A stretch of DNA of 64,000 nucleotides, from NCBI GenBank assembly GCA_947561715.1, contig OX387198.1, positions 13,268,001 to 13,332,000 of the forward strand, in the 5' to 3' direction. Source of the stretch: Ascidia mentula (lineage: Eukaryota; Chordata; Ascidiacea; Phlebobranchia; Ascidiidae). Within the stretch, counting starts at the first letter, position 1, and each line of letters opens with the position of its first letter. The notes under the pieces are model-generated. The model was not told where the DNA came from, did no database searches, and worked only from the letters and a program-made list of their open reading frames with translations. Shown here one piece after another: positions 11,701 to 25,528 of this stretch. The translations under genes were made by a program, and so were the position numbers.

Positions 11701-14069
11701 GAAAAAAGGATGTGAAAGTGATTCTGGTGGAATAAATAGTGAAGGTCTTAACAAGAATGCGAGAAAGTACCTGACTCAAAAACTTCTAGGTGGGAATGAA
11801 ATCATTCATTGTTGGTTGATTTTTTAAATATGGGATTATAATATGGCCTATTTTGTGATAAAAAAACACATGCATGCACATGTTGCATTGACGTTATCCT
11901 GATTTTGCATATTCAAGGTCACGAAGAGGTCCCATCAGATACTATGGTGTCGTGGAAAGAATTCAACCACGAAAACCTACCAGGAAATACCTTTACTTTC
12001 TGGAAATGGTTCTTCAGCGCCATGCAACTCGTGTCCAGCGTTCATATAAACAAATATTGGAATCTTGGGTAAAATGCATGATGGATACTAACTATATTTG
12101 GCAAGGGAGAAATTGTTTGCGCATTTGTAACCGAGACTTATAGATGAATGGCGTTGTTACAACCTATAGTATAAGGAAAAAGCCGGTTTTGTTTGAAAAT
12201 GGTTCGTTTTGTGCGTTTAAAGCAACAGGGTTTCTTTAACTGTGTGCAGTGAAACGGGCTCTGGTGTGCCGCAAAATTTTCACCAACTAGCCATACTTCA
12301 TGTACAAGTTTGGTCATATGTACTGTAAAATTGCAAATCATAAGAACAAAAAGTACAAGCGCTTGCAAGCGCAGACATTAAGACCCGAATCCAATCCATT
12401 TCTTCACCTAACTATGGCCATACATCGTGTTAAATGCTGAACTGACTTAAAAGTTTGGAGTGCCGCAAACAAATTAGAGTATCCAAGTGTGTCGTGACCT
12501 TAAAAAATTTGAGAAACCCTGGTGTAAAGCACATGCGGGAATAATTCTTAATTAACAGCTCAAGTTTCTGGGATGTATGTGCAAGTTCCTTTCAAAATAA
12601 TGAACATTTTCTGTTCCAAAATTCATAGATAAGTTGTAGAGTATTGGTAGTGCCCGAATTGTAATAAAACCACATAATTGGGAACTGATTTTTACCAATT
12701 TTTAGACTCATCCACGGTTTTATCGGAAAGGCATCCTGTCAGAAAATGTTGCTTCAGTGCTCTCCTGGAACCTTTATGTTTCGTTTCAGTGACACAGTCC
12801 TGGGGGGACTTTCGATCGCCCACACATCTCGTTCATACGGTAACGGTATTTTACTATCATAGTAAAAATGGTATAGGACATAGAAATGTAATTTTGGAAT
12901 AACACCTACATAAACAAGCATAAGAAAGCAAATTGGCCAAGATACTCAAAAAATGCTACATCCTATTACAGATTTATATCTGAATAATTTTTTTTTAATA
13001 TAAAATAAAATTCACTGTTGTCATCGCACCTGACTGTCAATGCTTTGAAATTTTAGTGGAACACTTGAAACCGGCGACCTTGAGAAAGTTTCAGCAAGTA
13101 AGCTTACCCGACATGGTGAAACACTTTCACTCTCTACACTACCTTTATCCTAACAAGCCGAAAGACTTCGTTTTCGGGTCATACTACACAAATGAACAAA
13201 GTGAGTCCAATACAAATGTTACTTGCATATATCCCACAAGGCCCTTTTGAAGGACCCAATTACAGCTTGCAATTACCCTACTGCAATCAAGTAACATATA
13301 ACTATATATGAAGTTGCTTAGCAACCCGAATGTACAGAACGAATCATTCCAACTTGTGGTTCCAAAATGTATTTTACATAGAGCAACCATTATTGTACCA
13401 GTCCCTATATAGCTTACCATGCCCATGCGTGTTTCAAAAGTAACCTAAGCTGGCGTGCCATGCGCACATTAGACCAGACTCTATTTTTGGACGTAACAAG
13501 GTATCGTCAAATATGCGCTCTTTATGTCATATATCACTTGACATGTACTATTTTACATCTGTTAATGATGCATATATGCATTTCTATTGATGCAGAATCT
13601 AAAAAACAAAGTTCAAAGCCGTTTTCACCATATACGGGAACACAAATAGTATTGGTTATGGACCAAATGAGCCCAGATCATTCACCTTGGCCAGATGAGA
13701 CATTTTCACCACGTAAGCCTTTGCATCTGTTGAAAAACATAGATATCTAGTTTTTGCACTTGTGAGTCTGTTAACCACATCATTTTTTCCTCTTTTTCTC
13801 ACCACTTTGAGCGTCACTTGGTAAACCTTATGGTTTTATTGGTGCTTATTCCATTTTATACAACACGTTTATTAATGCGCAGTAACTTACCTTTTCTTCG
13901 AATGATTAATTTTGATATTTATCATTAAATTGTGCACAGGAAAAGAGTATATATATAATTTTTCATTCATAATAACGATTTCTTAACAGTTTCAGTTGCA
14001 TCCACCTTTTCACCAAATTCTCCTTGCCATGAGAGCTTTGATTTCATCATGAACACCGATTTCCAATAA
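5730..14069 (+). CDS. STAT: STAT transcription factor, STAT5-like (19 exons, ~808 aa)
   Basis: Exons: 5730-6043, 6176-6341, 7825-7908, 8136-8228, 8387-8483, 8638-8717, 9086-9240, 9554-9709, 9913-10015, 10078-10157, 10519-10606, 10726-10857, 11202-11294, 11630-11789, 11918-12068, 12706-12839, 13057-13200, 13596-13712, 13990-14069. All internal junctions are GT-AG and in phase. Domains in order: N-domain (to ~160), coiled coil (~160-380), DNA-binding domain beginning [10 protein letters not shown], with SGEILNN and [10 protein letters not shown], linker with [15 protein letters not shown]2 domain with GTFMFRFSD (phosphotyrosine-binding Arg ~677), then a tail with a Tyr near 756 (SPYTGTQIV) in the place of the activating tyrosine. 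STATs are phosphorylated by JAK-type kinases, dimerise and enter the nucleus. Closest to STAT5 by eye. The first exon is least certain: the N-terminal ~60 residues look unlike STATs, and an extra small intron there is possible. Confidence 0.93.
6964..7102. repeat. Head-to-head hammerhead repeat in STAT intron 2
   Basis: The two ends are inverted copies of the same sequence: GAGCTGCAGACAGGG at the left and a CCTGTATGCAGCTC end at the right, each next to a TTCGACCTGTA / TACAGGTCGAA block. The right end carries a nearly complete hammerhead fold (listed separately). The left end keeps only the GAAA side and the stem III/stem I end. Confidence 0.7.
7044..7099 (+). ncRNA. Hammerhead ribozyme-like fold, one core change
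   Basis: Stem I AGCTGCA/TGCAGCT is perfect. The core reads CTGCTGA instead of CTGANGA, a change at the invariant A6. Stem II GACC/GGTC is perfect, followed by GAAA. The cleavage triplet would be GTA, allowed for position 17. The A6 change predicts poor or no self-cleavage. Confidence 0.6.
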
Positions 14070-14070
14070 A
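14065..14070 (+). terminator. Poly(A) signal overlapping the STAT stop codon
   Basis: AATAAA spans the TAA stop at 14067-14069. No other AATAAA is seen close downstream, so a very short 3' UTR is possible. Confidence 0.5.
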
Positions 14071-15245
14071 CTGAAAGACGATTTATTTTGAAACATCGTG
14101 TGTCAATACAAGACACAAGCACTTGATCTCTGCTGGCTAGTAATATTGTATATGCAGTAGCTTTTTTTTATCTGCAGTGGAATAACTTTGTTCTAAGCTA
14201 TATGTTCTTAACGTTTGTACGTAAACTGCGCTGTACAAAATACTTGTAAATGTACTTTTTCTTACCATGATATTGACCTCCGATCGCAAGGTATTTTACA
14301 TTGTTTCGCGTTTTCGTCCTATTGCTTCCTTCGTGTTGTTATCGTTGATCCAAACCCTGCACCATATAACAAAACTACCTTCTAAATTCCTCCCATCGTA
14401 ATTCTCAAAATTCTTTCTCTTTTTGAAAGCCGAAACATTTTACAATTATTGCTGTAAATTACCAACATATGTTCGGATATACGAATGTACATGGCTGTAA
14501 AATAAAAGCACCCCTAGAACAAAATCTACACCATTCACTCGTTTACATTTACAAACTCGTCCACTGCGAAGCTTACGTAGCGAAATACACAGGCAGTCAA
14601 TTCTTATTTGCTAAATATAAATTTATTGAACTGAATTTGCTTTTTTCCCATCAAAAACGCCACAAATTAATCTGCCAGCACAAATTATTCATCAAAAAGA
14701 ATAGTAAGAATGGAAACAAAGTGAAAACGTGTAGAGTTTCCAGTTAAATTTAGGCCCACAAAATTAACATACAAATACTCAATACCGTGGACAAAATAAA
14801 ACGTCCAATAAACAATGATAAATTATTTCGAAAAAATAAGCGTTTGTTTTGGCAGAATAGGACTAAACCCTAGAATTTTCTTGTTTAATTTAATTGTCAA
14901 ATCACTTCAGAAGCACACATTATTATGTAAACAAATGGCCAAATTGGATGGTAAAAATATACAAACGATCATAAAAAAGCAAAAACTACAGTCTATAAGG
15001 CTGCTATATTCTTACCAGAACATGGAATGTTAGAGTAGTTTCTAAAAGCATGCACAAAAACGTCAGTCGCCATACACAATCAAAATTGTTTACTCGGTTA
15101 ATAAGGCTTATCATCACAAGTTTAAAACAGACTAAACAGTCATTACAAATAAAATATTGCCAGGCACAAATAGCACGTTTACTGTCGTGTGATATGGAAA
15201 ATTATACACTTTTTTTTAGTCGGACAAATATTTGTTTGTCACATG
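14071..15245. other. Intergenic, no gene recognised
   Basis: The space between the STAT stop and the NXPE stop (convergent genes). AT-rich, with scattered open frames of 70-90 codons that lack splice or family support. Confidence 0.6.
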
Positions 15246-17693
15246 TTAACAAATGTAAGACAGAAACAGCGCAATGAAATCGTGAATTTTATCTTTGCCA
15301 GCATGGACAGACTTTTGAGGTACAACAGTAGTCATTTCCCACGTATCGATATATCCGACATAAGATAGGTCGAAGAAATAGCGGCGAAGAATGCGATCTG
15401 TTCTGAAATATAACCACTCACTTAACGGACCAGCGGCGGTTCCTGTAAAACGTATTCCTCCGCGAAGTAGTATTTGATCATTTGGATGACGTTTATGGAA
15501 TGTGATAATCGCATTTTTTACTCCCGCTGCGCGCTGCATTATAACCGACGGGTCGTATGGCATAAAGTGAGCGCCTATATTAAACACTATTATGTTGCTA
15601 TGGTTATGATTAATAGTTTGTAGCGTATCAACAATGTCTGGCCTGCTTTCGGGAGGTCCGGGATTGTGAATAGGATTTCCATGTGATCGATAATGGATGG
15701 CGATGCCCAATTTTGAATTGTAAGCATCTCTACCTATCGACCAATAACGGTTTTCCAAACCTGAAGTTAAAGAAATAGCATCCAGAACCTTTAAAATGTC
15801 GCTGGAATACCATTGTCTCATAGTTGAATCTCCAATAAAATAAATAGATTTCTGCCGCAAACATTTTTTTGCCATTAGAATATTTTTGTGTTCGTTTTTA
15901 CACAGCAATGAGTTCCATTTTCCATTGTGATAATAACCGCTTGGGCGATTGGCTCTTCCATATTCGAAACGTTCTACTCCAGTGGTTAAATGGCATTTTT
16001 CTAACCCCGCAGGCATGTCTTTGAGGTCCCCATTCGCTACGAACACGTTTCCGGAGTTCTTTAATTCCACTTGCCAATTTGTACCTGTTTTGAATAGAGG
16101 TTGGGATCCCAACATAGCTGCGACTTTATTTGTGATTCTGTACATCGGAATGACCTCCGGACAGGTTTCGTTCGAGCCAGATGGTCGGTCGCACATCCAG
16201 GTAATTCCATGCTCAGGTCTTGAATAATTACAAACTGAAGATTGGTGCCTTTAGAAAAATGCACTTTAGGTATTAATTTGTTAAACATCTATATTTGTTT
16301 GCATTGTTCTTACATAGGTTCCCAAATGGTTGCTGGAAGCCTTACTCCAATTTTTAATACTTTTACTAATTTTTTTTCTATATCTAACTGCGTGGTAATT
16401 CAGCTGTTGCAACGTTAATACAACAAATAAAATTATGTTTCAGCGAATTCGTCATAAAAAGAGAGCAAACTGTCTCTTTGGTCTATATTTTTTGGGGTCC
16501 GTCGACATAAAATTATGTTTAAGATCTAAGCGGCCTCACAAATTTTAGAATCTCTGATCCCCAAAACTAACTTACCTTACTGTGACGTCACAATTTACAG
16601 TACACTTGCTTGAAAGAATACCTTCGAATCCCCTTTGTATATTTTCTAACGTTGCGCGCATTGCAATTAATTCTACAACAGCCTCGCTGGAGTGAACCAG
16701 TTCAATAATTATCTTACAACGTCCAGGCCAGGGTATAATTGTGTTCCAACTGTATGTGCCGTTTCTGTGGTCTTTTATCATCACTGCTATGCCATCTGAT
16801 GTCACTTTTCCAGCGTCATCGAGTTTCATTAACCTAAAAGACGTTAATTTTTATGTGGTGTGCGAACAGATGCTCACACAAGCTATATTAATAGCTTCAC
16901 AGTGTTTAGTGTTTACACAAGCTAGTGTTTGTACATGGAGGCTTGCAAATAGTTAGGTTACAACTGTAGAAGTGTCACTAATTGCTGCGAAATCCACAAT
17001 TCACCGCCTTGGTCCGGTTAAACCGTGTGCATAATCACAAGCTATCCTGATGAGACGTCAAAAAGTCGAAACAAAGGCATTTCATTTGTCATGGTCGATG
17101 CTTACCTTGAGGCAGCCATATCTCATATACTTTTTTCTCTTGTGCTTTGCTTGAATTAAAACAGCCACCTGACGCGGTAGCCTCCGAATATTTTAAATAC
17201 TTTCTAAACTAGGCTTTATGTTTTTGTCACACTCTACTTCCATTAAAATCAAGTGGGTCAAGGCATCACAGATAAAAAATGAAATGTACCTTCCTCGAAA
17301 GTGATCACCGCCATGTTTTTTCTTTGCTCCATAAAAATCGTGTGCATGGATATGTCCCGAAATTTCATTTCCAACTTTGAAGGTCGCTGATTTTGGGTAG
17401 ACAATAATCGTCGAATTAGGGTCGGTTGTTGTGTTGACGTCTGCAGGCCACTTGACAACACCTTGATCAATTTTTGTGAGCAAACTCTCAAGTTCAGGAA
17501 AATATTCTTTCCATTCTTTTGATCCAAATTTTCCATCAAGGTGATTGAGTGAACGAATTCTCACATAATCCTTTTTCAATGGATATACATTTGATTTCCC
17601 CGCAGGTATAATAATCCAACTCCATATGATGAGATACAATAACACCACAACAGCAATTATTGTCAACTTAGTTAGTAGTTTTAGTAATGGCAT
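15246..17693 (-). CDS. NXPE: NXPE-family protein (neurexophilin and PC-esterase domains), 544 aa
   Basis: Three exons on the minus strand: 17693-17290, 16833-16576 and 16218-15246, with GT-AG borders in phase. The N-terminus has a short cytoplasmic stretch and one hydrophobic segment (about residues 10-30), giving a type II membrane or secretory-anchor layout. The next ~200 residues match the neurexophilin-like part (KKHGGDHFRGR...NGTYSW). The last exon holds the PC-esterase (SGNH/GDSL-like) part with IGDSTMRQW near residue 350, VFNIGAHFMPY, and a C-terminal SVHAGKDKIHDF that probably supplies the catalytic His. Length matches vertebrate NXPE1-4. The exact substrate is not established for the family; esterase activity on a glycan or similar is inferred from the fold. 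A hammerhead-like RNA motif lies in intron 1 on the opposite strand. Confidence 0.93.
17040..17104 (+). ncRNA. Hammerhead ribozyme-like motif in NXPE intron 1
   Basis: Core CTGATGA (17047-17053), stem II GAC...GTC, then GAAAC (17068-17072), all canonical. Two readings of stem III exist: a 5-bp helix ACAAA/TTTGT closing on GTC, or a 2-bp AC/GT helix closing on GGTC. The second gives a stem I of TATC/GATG with further weak pairs. It is antisense to the NXPE transcript. It lacks the flanking repeat sequence of the other copies. Confidence 0.6.
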
Positions 17694-18683
17694 TTAATTT
17701 GTGCTCATTTCTGCCTAGACATCATGCCACCTGTAATGATGGTGATAACATTGCACTTTTGCATATTCTGTCAAGACATGTACGCATGTTCCTAAGCCTC
17801 CGTACAGCATAGCTAAATCCCATATGCGAATACACTTCCAGCAGAACTCCCACAGCCCTTTGGGTAGCCGGCTAAAGGCGGCAGACTGTTTTATTGACAT
17901 ATGCAACCTACAATCAACAAGCTTCGGGGCTCTATGGGCCTGAGCCGATAATATTTTGTTGTAATTTTTCTTCAACTGTTGCCTCAAACATACACTATCA
18001 CAATGATTATTGAATCCATTTTATCATAAGAGTTCTATTTTTTGATATTTACACATATGCCCCAGTCAAAAAATAAAACACTTTCCAAAAGAACTGTAAC
18101 TGGCCTTATTGTCACAGCAAAATCAAACGTATAAGAGCTAGAGGTAATAACTTGAGAGACACAAACACTGCTGCCTGCCTGTTCTGTCGACGTGTTATTG
18201 TCTGCCAGTGCTGCTGACCTATTGTAAATTTATATTCTAGCCTATATTTGATCTAAAACCTCACGAAATTTGTGGTGCTATAATAATTCGGTAAGCAGAA
18301 TTTGCTTATTTCTCTGTGTTTGTTTTTGGTCGCTAATTCTTCAAATGTTTATGTAGAAACCGCAGCTCCTTCAAAATAAAGCGGCTTTGTTCGTTTTCAC
18401 GGAAGTGGGTTGCGCGTTGCGACTATTTTAGTAATTCTCCTGGTGCACTGTCCTGGCGCAGGAGTCACCCCTACCCGCACTGCTATGGGCAGCGCAACAT
18501 GAACATTACATAAGCTGATGAATACAAACATAACCAGCAGGCACTACAGCATTTCACTAAAAATAATAACTTTGTCCTAAACTTTTGCAGTCATTTTTTC
18601 TTAGGTGGTTCATTCCAAATGTCCTAATCGCAGCACTTTTTTTCACATTCTTTTGATGTTACTAAAACTTATTTTGTCGTTGA

Positions 18684-18738
18684 GCCTGCATAAAGTATTG
18701 CACACTGTTTCGAACGATCAAGTCTCATCAGTGCAGCT
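18684..18738 (-). ncRNA. Hammerhead ribozyme-like fold, weak stem II
   Basis: On the minus strand: stem I AGCTGCA / TGCAGGCT (one bulged G), intact CTGATGA, a degenerate stem II, intact GAAA, stem III with one mismatch, and A at the cleavage position. The repeat continues to about 18850 on the plus strand, where an inverted CCGAAACAGTGTACAC...CTGTCTGCATC end mirrors it. Confidence 0.6.
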
Positions 18739-20758
18739 GGCGATTGTGACACTATGGACTAGCTTTTAAACTAGCAGGCACAGAGATCTCCACTTTGTGG
18801 TATCTTTCGGTCAACGTCAATCCGAAACAGTGTACACTACTGTCTGCATCTTTCAATGCTTAATATGTCTCTTTTGTAAATTTATCTTAATTCGTCTTTT
18901 TAATTTAAATCTTAAAAAATTGAAAAACTGCATTAAATATCCTACTACATTTCAAATTCATGATGCAAATCTAACCTATCTAGACTTTATTGTCAATTTT
19001 TGGACACACACCTATTAAGAACCTACACTTATTAAGCAGGTTCGCCGAAACCGCCCCGGAACTAGCTTATACTTTAATGCGTTAAAGGCAGGAATCCAGT
19101 GAGTTACATACCGCGAACCCGCTTCGAACGTCCAGTGTCATTCATTTTGATTTATGTGGTTTTAAATCCAAACCTAAAAAAGGTTACACAAATCTCTGGC
19201 TCTTGATGGATAATATATTTAAGATAGTACATTTATATTTAACAAAACCATTTAAATTGTGCACCCTTAGGCCATATATATATTTATATATTTATTACAA
19301 CTGATTGTTTTACGAAGAAAACACATCCACAACCACAATGAAAATGTTCTGCCCTTTTGATTTTAAACCTTATGTACAACAAAACAGACAAATGTCACCA
19401 ACCCCTCTTACCTTGTTGAGACAAAACACCTTGGATTGGTGTCCACACTTCACTCTGTAGATAGTACAAAATGTACATGGACGTACTGGCCACAAAATAT
19501 AACTAAAATGTCCATTGTAACACCTTACGAGCTATCCAACATTGCTTATGCTTTTTATACATTCAAACTGATATCCAAATGGCAGATATTAACGGTTAAT
19601 TTTTTTCTGATCACACTTTGTAGACTACTACAGACTGAAAGCACTTATGGGTTAGGTAATGAGTAACCTTTTGTCAACACCACTAGCCACAACGACTGGA
19701 AAAAAAGCCTTGTAGCCCATAACTTTACCTAAATAGTCCACCTAAATAACTTAGTGACGTGAGTTCAGGATTAAAGATGTCAAACCGTCAAAAGCGTCTT
19801 CTGAATTATATTACTGACTTGACATAGAATAATAAATTGGCGAATTTGTCACTATGTTCTGCACATTTAACAAGCAATTGTTACACTCAGTGCGGGTATA
19901 ACCGTAGCGTAGGCAGTTAATTATGACCACAATCGTCGGAGTGTAACGTTATGAGGTAATGTGTTTTTCATACGCATGAAACTTTTCCATGAGGTAATGC
20001 AATGACTTAGCAGTTCGTACCATGAAGTGTAACTCCCATTTTCTCGGAACGACAACGGAGAATCGTTCGTAACATGTAATTATGTATCGCGGTTCTCACA
20101 CAAGCCGCATAACTGGTTAATATGAATTGCCTATAAATCTGTGGTTTCTGTGGTTGATTCCATTCTACATTTTGGTTCGCCTTTAGCGTAGAATCACCGT
20201 CTGTATATTCTACTCTGGGGCTCAGTTGTATTCTGCACATATATCTTTCGTCTTTGGTGAATAAAACAAACTAACACAAGTTTGGTTAGTTACGAAGAGG
20301 AGTCAGGAGTCAGGGAAACGCAGATCGCAGTTGAACACGTAATCAACACACCCATTTCTACAGGATCATAGTTCTTTATATTTGTTGTGTCAGAGTTTGA
20401 CAGCGAGGGTTTCGGATTAATGGGAGTAGGAATTTGACCCTTTTGTAATCTTTCAACCAAAACAGCAACTTTAATAGTTTAATTCACGCTATTTTTCAGA
20501 TACTACAAAGTTCGGTTACATTGCATTGATTGTTATGAAAATGTAAATACTGTTACTAAATAGGTTTACGGCATTTCGGAAATCGTCTCGCTGGTTACTC
20601 TCCGACCACGGATTGTGCGACCCCTTGCCATAGACCAAGGTTTCTTAACTCGTTAGGATTTGTGGATCACATGACAGTTTGTGGATCACATGACAGTTTA
20701 GAAACTCTGCAGAACCCCAATAACCAATGAATATATTGAAGACCTTTTTTGGTGTATA

Positions 20759-20811
20759 AGCTGCAGACAGATGGCCACTGTTTCGACCTAAAAGGTCTCA
20801 TCAGTGCAGCT
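20759..20811 (-). ncRNA. Hammerhead ribozyme, complete core and stems
   Basis: Read on the minus strand, in order: AGCTGCA, CTGATGA, GACC, loop TTTTA, GGTC, GAAA, CAG, an internal loop with GGCC, CTGTC, TGCAGCT. Stem I (AGCTGCA/TGCAGCT) is 7 bp perfect, stem II (GACC/GGTC) 4 bp perfect, stem III (ACAG/CTGT) 4 bp perfect. The invariant CUGANGA and GAAA are present and the predicted cut follows GUC. This is the established consensus for hammerheads. Whether it is transcribed is unknown. Confidence 0.85.
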
Positions 20812-21739
20812 GGTGTGACTATCAGACGACTTTGCTGACCAAACGGCTAAGCAAAGACTTCCACTTTGTGGTGTTCGTGAATAAAATTATCATCATCACT
20901 GATAAGATTATTGTATGGGGAAGTCCAATGGACCCCTTGATTGGTCGCTGTACAGCCTTAGGGGTCAATGGAACCCAAATTCAGACAGCCTGCCGAGACG
21001 ATATTGTATCACTGACACATAAATTTAGATAGCAGTGCCTATAGCAGAAATGCGTCAGCTTTTTCGACTCTCTGGACCAGAAATTATCAAAAAATGGCCA
21101 GGCATTCCATTGGATCGTTCGCGTATCAAATACACAAAGAGTCTTTACGTTTACACTGAAGTTTATTGTAGTAACAATACTCGACATTTGGAAGTTGCAA
21201 CCATTAAGCCAAAAACTTATAGTAAATACATGGAACCACATTATAAACAGCGTTATTTATTGACGCTCATTTATTTCAACTCCAGACATCGCCAAAGGAC
21301 AAAATGGATGAATATCTACAGCAGAAGTTGCCTATCTGGTTTTTAGAAGCAAACATGATATATTTGTTAAAGACATCCCAAATTAGGCCTATTGCGACAA
21401 CGAAAAAATAAATTCCCCATCTTTATTATGGGACAGGAGCGCACGGCTTAGATTTTCTATTTTTCAGTGATAAAAATATGATAGCACTGACTTAAAGTAG
21501 AATAAGGTCGACCTGTGTGTTACGTAACAAAGCTGTTTGTGACGATGGTACGTCGTGTGTGGAGAGCAAGCTGTCGTCATTGGTGGTAGCAAACAACAAA
21601 CCGTGTAACGTGGTTGCAAAACTAGGCTCGATTGGGTGACAAACCCGCCACGCATAAAGACGCGCCTTTATTTTTATTTATTACGAGGTCCTCACAATAT
21701 TTGTCAGAATTTCGTCATGATACGTTTTTAGTACAAACG

Positions 21740-21747
21740 TATATAAG
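21740..21747 (+). promoter_or_regulatory. Possible TATA box of the gene starting at 21832
   Basis: TATATAAG lies about 90 bp before the first ATG of the single-exon gene, a fitting distance for a transcript start near 21770. Position and sequence are the only evidence. Confidence 0.4.
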
Positions 21748-21831
21748 TCGTTTGAGAACATAGCGCTTAGCGGAAATCAGTTATCAAGGTTCTCAGATAT
21801 CCCGTTGGAGAGGAACTACCAATACTCGGTA

Positions 21832-22806
21832 ATGGAAAACTGCCAATGCCGATGTGGTTATTCGTTTGACGAGATCTTATTCAACTTTTATCAAGACCGT
21901 GTTGAAGTCTCGCATCCGGAAAATGTGTGCATGAAAACCAGTGAGGAAGGTGACAAAAAGTTGGTGTTTGTTGGATGCCAGAAATGTCACAGCGAAAACT
22001 GCGACGATTCTGCGGTAACTGAAGACAAGGAAGATACACACAACTTATTGGACAATGAAACGAAGGGCGAAGATCAAACAGCTTTTGTTGTTTGTCAGCC
22101 TATAGGACAGGATACAAGCGAAGAAAATATAAACAAGGGGGAAACTGCTGACGAAGACCAAGAACAACTGGAACAAGACGAAGTAACTGAGGATGATAAA
22201 CCTACAGTAGTGATTCAAGAAGTAGTTGATACAGACCAGGTTGTGGATGATGAAAAGACACAGGAGTCTGCGAAAGAAGAGGATGAAGAACTAATTCCCG
22301 GCCAATTCCAGCACTTACTGCACAGGGAAATGGGAAAAGGGAGCCTCGTCAACAGCGGCGAGACATTCCGTGCTCGGGTGGTTAACGTGGACACCAAGCA
22401 AGCTCTTACGGTCGAGGCGGTAAAGGTCGACAAGGAGGCGATGATGGACAGACAGTACTTCAGTCCACATTGGCACGTTGCTACGAAAGAAGGCAGCAAT
22501 GATATGATGCTCGGCCTCAAGTCTTTGGACGCTGAAAATTATCTCGTTCTCACGCTTACTTCCTCAACCCGCAACCTACTGCGCCTTCTTGAAAGCAAAG
22601 ACAAACTTGTGCTTAAGAGCGCCAACAGCCTGGATTTCAACCATGGCATGCGACAGGCCGTCTTCACTGCTTCACCGTTTGAAAACGGATCTTTTAAGAT
22701 CAAGATGAAACGCATTGGAAAGTACCTTCGACAAGAAGGCGACGACTTGAAAATGGTGAAAAAGGAAGAAGCAAGCGTATTCAAATTAGTCAACTATCTC
22801 TTTTAA
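21832..22806 (+). CDS. Acidic N-terminal protein with trefoil-like C-terminus (324 aa), unknown
   Basis: Single exon; the first ATG is at 21832 (the frame is open upstream but without ATG). Residues ~1-65 are Cys-rich (CQCRCGYSF, CQKCHSENC). Residues ~65-165 are strongly acidic and probably disordered (runs of E, D, Q, T). Residues ~165-324 are a compact domain with a repeating pattern of short beta-like strands, ending SFKIKMKRIGKYLRQ...ASVFKLVNYLF. Such regularly spaced 'fkI...gkYL....LkmvkkeeasvFkl' strands recall a beta-trefoil (IL-1/FGF/fascin type). No signal peptide or membrane segment is visible. It shares layout, not clear sequence identity, with the genes at 29799, 31045 and the 41-60 kb cluster. 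The function is unknown. It is convergent with DIMT1. Confidence 0.8.
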   Translation: MENCQCRCGYSFDEILFNFYQDRVEVSHPENVCMKTSEEGDKKLVFVGCQKCHSENCDDSAVTEDKEDTHNLLDNETKGEDQTAFVVCQPIGQDTSEENINKGETADEDQEQLEQDEVTEDDKPTVVIQEVVDTDQVVDDEKTQESAKEEDEELIPGQFQHLLHREMGKGSLVNSGETFRARVVNVDTKQALTVEAVKVDKEAMMDRQYFSPHWHVATKEGSNDMMLGLKSLDAENYLVLTLTSSTRNLLRLLESKDKLVLKSANSLDFNHGMRQAVFTASPFENGSFKIKMKRIGKYLRQEGDDLKMVKKEEASVFKLVNYLF

Positions 22807-22810
22807 GTAG

Positions 22811-22816
22811 AATAAA
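22811..22816 (+). terminator. Poly(A) signal
   Basis: AATAAA starts five bases after the TAA of the acidic/trefoil-like gene. Confidence 0.6.
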
Positions 22817-23333
22817 TTCAGTTTTGTGCTTTTGCTTTGTTTTCTGTTAGCATAAGACTTGCTGCAATGTTTTTTGTAATCGGAACATTAAAAGACAGAA
22901 ACGCAAAATGGTGTGTTTTACGTCAAAACAAACAATTCTACAAGTCAGTTCCGGCACACATATATCAGACTGCCACAGACAGGCTCTGACAACTACATTT
23001 TTTATTTCTTTTTAAATTTGATAAATTAGGTCCGAATTACCGGCATATGACAGGGTCAAGTTCAATTCAGATTTTCTCGGAATTAATATTTATTAGAGTT
23101 AAACCGAAAATTGTAACATATTCCGTTTTCTTTTCCAAATTAGATTGGGCCGACACATTGCTTTCGCCAAACTGATCAATTTGAATAATGTAGATGTCCT
23201 TCGCCGTTGCCCCATTGGAACAATTATCCTTCCCGAAAATTGCGCCCAATAAACCTAATACTATACCAAAACACACAACCTCACGAGTAAAATGTATTTC
23301 GGAGGAAACTTAGGAAACGATGCAAAAAAAGAG

Positions 23334-25528
<2,195 letters not shown>

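Larger units (their letters stand above)
17694..21831. other. Intergenic region, two hammerhead repeat copies
   Basis: Between the divergent NXPE and acidic/trefoil-like genes. No exons recognised. It contains two repeat copies with hammerhead folds (18684-18850 and 20759-20890), a 19-bp tandem duplication of TTTGTGGATCACATGACAG near 20660-20695, and a TATA-like box at 21740. Confidence 0.6.

Noticed and set aside
20620-20710. Possible further hAT end (AAGGTTTCTTAACTCG)
   Set aside because: The opposite end and a target duplication could not be found.
21805-21831. Start of the acidic/trefoil-like gene at 21805
   Set aside because: That codon is TTG; the first ATG is 21832. The same applies to 29736 (TTG; ATG at 29799), 5727 (GTG; ATG at 5730), 47712 (GTG; ATG at 47688) and 56634 (GTG; ATG at 56541).
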